From: Albifimbria verrucaria
Lineage: Eukaryota; Ascomycota; Sordariomycetes; Hypocreales; Stachybotryaceae
Direction: 5' to 3'
DNA: 64,000 bases
Assembly: GCA_020081605.1 (NCBI GenBank)
Contig: JAHREC010000011.1
Coordinates: 2,914,001 to 2,978,000, forward strand
The translations under genes were made by a program, and so were the position numbers. The stretch's first letter is position 1, and each line of letters begins with the position of its first letter. Positions 57,221 to 64,000 of the stretch are shown here, piece by piece. The notes under the pieces are model-generated. The model was not told where the DNA came from. It searched no databases and saw only the letters and a list, made by a program, of their open reading frames with translations.

Positions 57221-57958
57221 ATGTTCTTCGCAGCAGCTTTCGTGTCGACGCGCTTGGCGCAAATCTTCACTCTGGTAAGTGTTCCTCGGAAATCGATATG
57301 TGCAGGCAGCAGAGGGCGAGAATGGCTACTGCGGCTTCCTCTGTCGCATGGCCTCCTCGCCAGCTGCGCAATGCGCCTGACCCTTCACCAAAGACCAGAA
57401 TCGCTAACCAACCATTCCTAGATTCCAACTATGGGCATGCTCGCTTGGTTCGTCCATCTGTACAACGACCAAAACCTCCTCACCCCAATCTCCATCCTCC
57501 TCCTTTTCATCGTCTCCGTCCTTGCCCTCGCCTGGGCCATCTTCACCCTCTTCAGCTACCACCGCTCTTCTGCCAACGCCCGCTTCGTCGCTCTCATCGA
57601 CCTGGGCTTCGTTGGCGCCTTCATCGCCGCCGTCTACTACCTGCGCGGCGTCTCTGGCACCGACTGCACCTCTTTGGTCAGGGATGGTCAATGGCGTGGC
57701 ACCCTCGGCAGCATCTCCGTCACCGGACCCGACTACGACCTGCGCACCAACAAGCCTTGCGCCATGCTCAAGGCCGCCTGGGCCTTTGGCATCATGAACT
57801 GCATCTTCTTCGCTTGGACCGCTTTCGTCGCTTTCAACCACGGCGACCGCATCAGTGCCTACGACGACCGCAGGAGCCACCACCGCCGTCACAGCCACCG
57901 CAGCCATTCTGGCTCTCGCCGCAGCTCTCACCACTCTCACCGCCGCGTCTACGTCTAA
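57221..57958 (+). CDS. MARVEL-type four-TM membrane protein (II) with His/Ser/Arg tail
   Basis: Exons 57221-57274 and 57422-57958, with a 147-nt intron (GTAAGT...CCTAG), giving 196 residues. The start codon sits in a CCACCATG context. Hydrophobic segments: N-terminal FFAAAFVSTRLAQIFTL into PTMGMLAWFVHLY; LLTPISILLLFIVSVLALAW; VALIDLGFVGAFIAAVYYL; and, after an extracellular loop with two Cys (CTSLVRD, KPCAM), AAWAFGIMNCIFFAWTAFVA. The C-terminal 40 residues are a basic tail of His, Arg and Ser (RRSHHRRHSHRS...), probably cytoplasmic and membrane- or metal-interacting. The same architecture as the gene at 40980, but low sequence similarity. Function in membrane organisation is inferred from the fold only. 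No frame breaks. Confidence 0.88.
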
Positions 57959-58528
57959 GCACCACGACGCAGGCTATCTGATGATGCGCCTGTCGTAGTT
58001 GTTGAGCAATTGCGGGAGGGTCGCCGTTGGATCCCGGACGAAATGATACGAAAGAAAAGAAGAAAACAAAAACATGAAAGAGAAAACCGCATGGACAACA
58101 AGGAGGGTGGGGATCAAGCAGTTATAAACAGCTCTTGGTCTCTGCGCAAGCCACAATGGCGGCCATTGTCGCCATTGACTGGAATGCAAAATGACCAGAC
58201 CAGCCTTCGGGGTTGGGCATTATCTGCGCTCCCAGTGACAACCAACAAGTAACTATTGATACGACCTTATCTTCTTTAACGCGTTTTACGACTTGCACAG
58301 TTTTTGATTTATATGCACCGGTGGGTGCGGACAAATTCCCTGGTGGAGTTCGATTCCCAGAAACTGGTAGAGAGAGGTGGGATAATCTTGTCATGTATAG
58401 CAGTTAGTTCTATGTAGATACGGCTCACGATGATGAACCAATATTTTAACAGTTTCCTATCAAATCAAAATCAACTGATCTGAAGTTCATAAAATGGTAT
58501 CGTTCGCTTTTCGTGTCCCATGTGCACC
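57959..58528. other. Intergenic between convergent genes
   Basis: 3' ends of the MARVEL-type gene and DPH2. No gene seen. Confidence 0.5.
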
Positions 58529-60154
58529 TCAATGTCTATTTTCTCCCCTACTTCGCTTCCCCATACCCCTCGCAATGCCGCTCCGCCCTTCTTCCACTAC
58601 AGTGCTTGCTTCATTGTCAAAATCAGACCCAAGACCCTGCCATGTCCGCTTTGATAGGAGAAATTCTGCACCAGGGCTCGCGACTCCGTTGATACTAGCA
58701 AGCTCCCCGACCGTTCTCTTCACAAGAGCCTCAGAAGAGCGTGTCGCTGATGATGATGATTGTGCTCCGGGCTTGGCCACTCCTGAGCTACTCTCTGTAA
58801 GTCGCATGGGACGGCTGTGGCTGACAAGTTTTCCTGTGCGAAGGTCGAACTGGGGAGGCAGGGACTCGTCACCCTCAACGCCATCATCTGCATCGGCTTC
58901 ATCGTGTGCTCGCTCCGTCTCAGTAGCAGAGGGCTTTTCTTCGCCATCTTTCAAGGCGTCCTCGCTCTGAACTCCGTCTGCACCATCTAGTCTCAATTTC
59001 TCTAAACCTCCCCACCACTCGCCACCCCATACTCTCTCGTCCTCGCTCATCAATGCCATCTCCATCTCAAACGGTGTGACGACTGGGCGCCAATACCCAC
59101 TATCGTCTTCGATCAAGCCGCTCTCCCAGCACCCCACCACAACCCAGCCTTCGACCTCTGCGAAATTGGCCAGCTTGGCCGGGTTCAGCTTACCCACCAC
59201 TACCGTGTAGCTCTTCTTGCCTGCCTGCGCAATTTTCTTACGCAGTACATCTATCGAAGACATGTAGTTGGATACCGATAGGGTATTGACGAGAATGCCA
59301 ATGACACCGGCGGCGGCAAGGGACAACACACGGGCATACCGCCGACGGAGAAGTCCAGCAGTACGAAATGTTGGGTTGTCGAGGATTGGTGCTGTTGGAG
59401 ATGGCGTGGATAGAACATGGAGAGAGGCAAACCGCGATTGAAGTGCTAAAAGAAGAGACACTGGCGGATCTGAGATGTGAAACAGAGCATGCGTCTTGAG
59501 CGCTTCCTCGTCCATGGTGTCGTCGGCCACGCGCCTGTTCGGTATGGTGCCTCCTGGGTTCCTCACAACTTGGGTACCGATAACGCTCGTGTATCCCTTT
59601 GCTCTCAAGGCATCCACTAGAGGATCGACATGATCATGGTATGTGATATCCGCCATCACCACCACCTTTGCCTCCTTGTCTGCGAAACCATTTTCAAATT
59701 CGCGGATAACTGCCTCGTGGTCCAGAGTATTATTTGTATAAACGTATATGACGGGAAGTCGGCTTGTGGGACTAAGGCATGTCCTTCCATAGTGCACCAC
59801 GACATCGGCATCCGCATGCTCAGCGGCAATCTCGTCAACGCAGCATGCGCTGTAGCTGGTATCGGCCAGGACGTATATTCTCCTCTTGGTCTCCTTCTCC
59901 TCGCTTCCCGACTCCAATTCCCCGTTCAACGCCTCAACCACCCGCGGTGCGTCTACCAGCATGTGATCCGGAAACTGCAGACCGACGCGACTCCATCCTC
60001 CAGCCAGTACCTCGGAGGCGGTACGAGCGATCTCGTATGTAGATCTCAGAGCATCGTCGGAGAGCGTCGACGTGACGTTGGACACGGGAACGGCGTCGAG
60101 GATATAGTCATCCGGCGTGGACAGCACAGGTGGCGCAGACAAATCAGCGGACAT
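58529..60154 (-). CDS. DPH2: Diphthamide biosynthesis protein 2
   Basis: Partner of Dph1 in the first step of diphthamide formation: transfer of the 3-amino-3-carboxypropyl group of SAM to a His of elongation factor 2; cytosolic. Single exon, 541 residues from ATG 60154 ([10 protein letters not shown]). An upstream in-frame extension has no ATG. Features: [34 protein letters not shown] (the family's QFPDeLL block), [20 protein letters not shown] (with the first cluster Cys), [20 protein letters not shown], then [35 protein letters not shown] and [20 protein letters not shown] with [10 protein letters not shown]. The C-terminal 130 residues are acidic and disordered, ending with WQGLGSD as Dph2 proteins do. 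The frame is intact across 1.6 kb. Confidence 0.96.
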   Translation of the reverse strand: MSADLSAPPVLSTPDDYILDAVPVSNVTSTLSDDALRSTYEIARTASEVLAGGWSRVGLQFPDHMLVDAPRVVEALNGELESGSEEKETKRRIYVLADTSYSACCVDEIAAEHADADVVVHYGRTCLSPTSRLPVIYVYTNNTLDHEAVIREFENGFADKEAKVVVMADITYHDHVDPLVDALRAKGYTSVIGTQVVRNPGGTIPNRRVADDTMDEEALKTHALFHISDPPVSLLLALQSRFASLHVLSTPSPTAPILDNPTFRTAGLLRRRYARVLSLAAAGVIGILVNTLSVSNYMSSIDVLRKKIAQAGKKSYTVVVGKLNPAKLANFAEVEGWVVVGCWESGLIEDDSGYWRPVVTPFEMEMALMSEDERVWGGEWWGGLEKLRLDGADGVQSEDALKDGEEKPSATETERAHDEADADDGVEGDESLPPQFDLRTGKLVSHSRPMRLTESSSGVAKPGAQSSSSATRSSEALVKRTVGELASINGVASPGAEFLLSKRTWQGLGSDFDNEASTVVEEGRSGIARGMGKRSRGENRH

Positions 60155-60480
60155 TATCTCGGGGTATTCTGTACAAGTTTGCAATGGATGCACAATGTCA
60201 AGATGGGTGCTGGACCCATGAAAGTTGCTTGATTTTTGGAGGGTACCTTATCTTATCTACCATGTGCCAAGGTGGGGTTGCCTGCGAGTATCCAACAATT
60301 TTGCACAGCCTTCTAGGTGTGAATTTGCCTCCTCCATTAATTCATCTGTGTTGCCTCAGACGCACCCGATGTCACATACCACATTGGCTCAGCTCCAATT
60401 CCATGGTTATTACATAAGTGATTTTGAAGGCGCTTGACACGCTCAAATCCTGGAATACGAGAACAAAACGGGCACGAAAA
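60155..60480. other. Intergenic between tandem minus-strand genes
   Basis: 326 bp: the DPH2 promoter plus the 3' region of the upstream gene. Nothing else seen. Confidence 0.5.
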
Positions 60481-63395
60481 TCACCCTGTACGGGTGTCTC
60501 GTAACGCCTCAGCACCAACTCGGAGACTCTCCTCCCCAGTCGCCCTAACCATGCGTGCTATGATATGTTGAGGCAGATCGCTCGTCCATTTTTCTTTGCC
60601 TCTTCGAGGGCCTTTATGTAGCATGGATGGGAAAGGAGATGACGTCGCCCAAGGCGCCTTTCCCTTAGCCGTGGCGTGCTTTGCCGAAGGGCTTGCCCTG
60701 GGCATTTGCGGCCCGTTTCCGACACGAGGCATACCTCCGGTCACTGGATGTGCTACCTTGACCCAATTAGATGTCGGTTGAGGAACCCAGGTTGTACTTC
60801 TGTTTGGAGGGATTATTGGCGGTAAATGGCAAGCACTAGAAGACATATCCATCGATGCCATGGAAGATACAGAAGGCGGGTGAGAAGCCAGTGCAATCTG
60901 CTGAGGCGCAAGCGAATTGGGAGGGACTCCTGCTGAGGCCCACGGTCTAGGTTGTGGGAGCCCGTTCGCCCACATGGCTCCTAGCAACTGTAAAGGGCGT
61001 GTTTGATTCGGCAAGGCTATAGTTGATTGTGCCTGTGGCCGGGAGACCTCTTCTCTGGGCGCATTGTTTGGTTGGGCAGCAGATTCTCCTACCTGGGTGG
61101 TTGGCTTTCGTGCTGATGAAGCTTCTGCTTTCGCTTCGGTGGCAATGACTTCCACGGGATTGGTTACTGGTGCATCCACCCGCGTTTGATCATCGCGCGA
61201 CCTTTTAGAGCCTCTGTAGCGACATGTTGTATATCTTCGTCGATGGTGTTGGCTTGTCCATGACGATCCGCGGCGAAATAGCTTTCGTCTTCATGGCTTT
61301 CATCAGGGAGATTTCTCCTTCCTCCGGCGAGCTTGATGAGCACTCCGGGGTTTCAAAGTCATCACACGAGGCGTCTTCGAAGAATGCGGCCACATATTTG
61401 GTACGAACGGGTTGGCTACCGAGCTCTGGCGGGTTGCTTACATTCTGGCTCGCGGCCTCTGCCTCGGCTCCAGGTGACTTTGGCGAACTCTTGCTGTTCG
61501 CTTGAATCTCTGACCCTGTCGATTGCCACGGATCGACTTCTGTAGGGTTCATGCTTGTTTCGCGGGTTGTTTTGCTGCCCTGGAAACTCTCAACTTGGCG
61601 CTTATTTGCCCTTGACTCATTTGCCATGGCTGAATCAGACAAATGTGCAGCGATCATAGACCAGTCTGGACTGGATTCGGCCACAGATTCAACCACCTCC
61701 ATCTGATCAGCCATGAGCTCATCAGTCATACTCCGATCACCCATAGGCTTCTCAATTGGAGAGTCGTCAACCTCATTCTCATGAACCGCAATTTCTTCAG
61801 TCTCAAATTCTGGGATAGCAGATCCATCCATCATATGCTCATCTGCTAGATCTTCGGTCGCTGGTTCGCCCAGAACAGGCACATCAGGGATATACTCATG
61901 AACCATTTCTTTATCAAGCCGAGGGCTTCTGGCCACAGGCTCATCAGCCACAGAATCACCGCCTTTGGTTTCACCAAACAGAGACCCACCAACCGTGGGC
62001 TCGTCGTCCACAGTTTCGTTGACTAGCAGTTCATCGACAATACCAGCTTCACCGACTACAGACTACAGACTCGGACGTGATAGATTCGCAAACTGCCGGT
62101 GTATCATTTACTGCTTCTAAGCGATCGAATGAAAGTCAGTAACCTGCCTATTTGCTCGTGATCCGTGCGAATGGGATCATTTCTCACCAATGACATCCTC
62201 CAAGCCTTGTGCTTCACGCTTGCGAAGATAGTCCCGAACCGATTTGTAATGCGGAATGAGCGAGCGTTGTGAGGTTTCAAAGTTCAAAACCCGAAGGTTG
62301 TCGACTGTGACCCAGCCAACCGCGCTTCTATCAGGGAACTTTGCGCCGTCAAAGTACATTACTGGATACTTTCTTTCCTCGACAAGACTCCCGTCGTCTT
62401 CATAGTCCCTGGCCCATTTTAATTGCTTGGTACGTTTGCTGTATGTGTAACAGGCGGGCAAATCATCTATTAAACCGAGATCTTCGATTGTATCCGAAAT
62501 GCCAACTTCCTCCAAGTTTTTGTTGGCAGAATGAGTACCGCAGACCATTCCTTTGACTTTTGCCAGTATGCAAGGTATATATCTCCTGGTTTAGGGTTCT
62601 GACAAGCAATTCTATCATGATGCTGTCGTGTATCAACTGTGTTTCGTGGTTCTTTGCTTCGTCTTGGGACTGGTTAGCTAAGGTAGTCACAGGGAGGGAC
62701 TCCGTGAGCTAAAAACCTTTGCTTTTCCCATTTCGTCGACCGGAGTCATTCGAGGCAGACTCCTTAGTTTGGGAACGTTTTCTTCCTCGGCCAGGACCTG
62801 GCTCGGGGCTTTTTCTTTCTTCATAGTTCATCAATACAGTACTCTGACACATTCCAATGGATGTACGTACCGCAGTAGAGCTTTCTATACCCTCTGTGTC
62901 ATTAAACGATGCTGGGGTTCGTGAGTTTTCTGGCTCGGACCTTTCCACGCTCACTGTATGTACTCTATCCGAATCGATTTCGATTGGTGAACCAGAGCCA
63001 CTAGTTACATCGTCCCTTCTTCCTCCACCACGTAGTTCTTGAATTAAGCTTCCAACTATAGGAAGCCCGATGGTTGTAAGCATATCTTTGTAAAGCCGCA
63101 TCGTGAGTTCTTGGACAGACTGGTCATAGATCTCTTGGTTCTGATTTACAGAGGCCTGGTGTTTTATCTCCAACTCCTTCAGGTCGCCGCCATGGCCGAC
63201 GATCCTTACTCTTATCTGTGACACACGGTCCGGTGAAGGATCCTCATAAAGCTCTTTCCAAAGATTGTCTATGCTTGCATTCAAGTGCTGGACTTGTTGT
63301 TGGTAGATTTCTTGTGGTGACTTGGTAGAATGAAAGTCATGTCTGTATTGTGCAAGCAAGCGTTCCACCGTGTCAATCAAGCGCATTGGCTCCAT
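60481..63395 (-). CDS. Uncharacterised, probably nuclear, fungal protein with a Tudor/PWWP-like segment
   Basis: Model on the minus strand from ATG 63395. Exon 1 (63395-about 62719) has a helical N-terminus (RLIDTVERLLAQYRHDF...), then a basic Ser-rich linker (GRGRKRSQTKESASNDSG). The next exon (from about 62680) reads PGDIYLAYWQKSKEWSAVLI, a stretch like the first strands of a Tudor/PWWP barrel. It continues LIDDLPACYTYSKRTKQL and KYPVMYFDGAKFPDRSAVGW, ending near 62180. A long disordered acidic region (62011-61205) follows with many E/D/M/A/S, then a Pro/Ser-rich region with SKRSRDDQT and the C-terminal helix DLPQHIIARMVRATGEESLR. Frame changes near 62595, 62530 and 61210 fall at short A runs or are unresolved, so it may be one gene or two. 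Function unknown. Confidence 0.55.
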
Positions 63396-64000
63396 TATGG
63401 ATATCTCAACGTGTTCGCATTAGGTAGAGATTTGGGGCCACCCCAATGAGATCACGAATAAGGAACTCAAGTCTCCAAATCCAAAGCTGCTACAGCAAAC
63501 TTGTTAAGGTGGTCTTGTTTTAGTATGACACTTTCGGAGAGCATAAAATAAGAAGAAATGGGTGCATACAACCAATTTTGTCGGCGGCAGAAGGTGGCTG
63601 GCATTCAAACACCAAGCAAAGAATTGCAAAGATGCAAGTCTTGCTGGCGACAGGCAACATTAAGTAGATTCCAGAGCAAGAGGGGTAGGAAGGATTCCTG
63701 TCCGGACGCTGAGTTCAATGTCTGCATGATATGGAAAGCATGTTGGTTGACCAACAACACCCCTGCTATGCGTCCCGTGATTAATTCGCCCTGCACCGCA
63801 CACAATTTCCAGGTTGAGTGATAGTTCTTAACATCTGATTTGATACCGACAGAGTGGTTTCAACCCAGACTATTGAATTCGTAGCATTTAATGCTTGTTA
63901 GGATCCACACCACCTGCAATTTCAACCTGCTTTTCCCATGAATCCATCGCTTCGAGTCTCTCAGTTTTGTCACCGCCGCTGAGAAAGAGCCTGCCCCAGT
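63396..64000. other. Upstream flank, no gene seen
   Basis: Promoter of the minus-strand gene that starts at 63395. Open frames on both strands at 63558-63821 show no features. Confidence 0.45.

Overview
The window comes from a filamentous ascomycete (Pezizomycotina). The evidence is short introns of about 47-60 nt with GT...CTAAC/CTAAT...AG signals, and families found almost only in such fungi: HET-domain proteins, a NACHT-WD40 STAND receptor, a UstYa/DUF3328 protein, a fungal 7-TM rhodopsin-like protein, MARVEL-type membrane proteins and a DUF7580-like relic. The genus cannot be fixed from the sequence alone.

Layout. 2-7 kb: two HET-domain (heterokaryon incompatibility) genes. 8.1-8.6 kb: a four-exon small secreted cysteine-containing protein with an EPSD tail. 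9.5-12 kb: a dual-specificity phosphatase and an alpha/beta hydrolase. 12.2-25 kb: an amino-acid permease, a 7-TM protein, a short secreted protein built of five identical 15-residue repeats, a divergently transcribed UstYa-family gene, a proline iminopeptidase, a POT-type peptide transporter and a secreted nucleoside hydrolase. 26.2 kb: an intron-containing tRNA-Glu. 26.4-38.2 kb: an uncharacterised multi-exon gene, an MFS phosphate/glycerophosphodiester-type transporter, a GNAT acetyltransferase, a GH18 chitinase and a secreted glycerophosphodiester phosphodiesterase. 41-48.5 kb: a MARVEL-type protein, a complete NACHT-WD40 receptor and a DUF7580-like relic. 52-64 kb: mostly conserved housekeeping-type genes (a DUF8004-like protein, a second MARVEL-type protein, DPH2, an uncharacterised probably nuclear protein).

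The most interesting stretch is 17-23 kb. The repeat protein (17007-17359, minus) has a signal peptide followed by five copies of ERSSPVPPLVDAGIM. These are identical in amino acids but differ at many synonymous bases, so selection acts on the peptide unit. It shares an 873-bp divergent intergenic region with a UstYa/DUF3328 gene, the enzyme family that defines dikaritin-type fungal RiPP clusters (ustiloxin, phomopsin, asperipin, victorin). A prolyl peptidase and a peptide transporter follow. I propose a new RiPP-like cassette with a proline-rich core. The repeat units lack a dibasic Kex2 site, so processing must differ from the known clusters or the product must be something else.

A second window-wide observation is about the assembly. 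In at least twenty places where a conserved protein frame breaks, the break sits exactly on a homopolymer run one base too short (rarely one too long). I therefore treat most frameshifted genes here as intact genes with consensus errors. The DUF7580 relic is different: its three stop codons are CpA-to-TpA substitutions, as RIP (repeat-induced point mutation) would leave.
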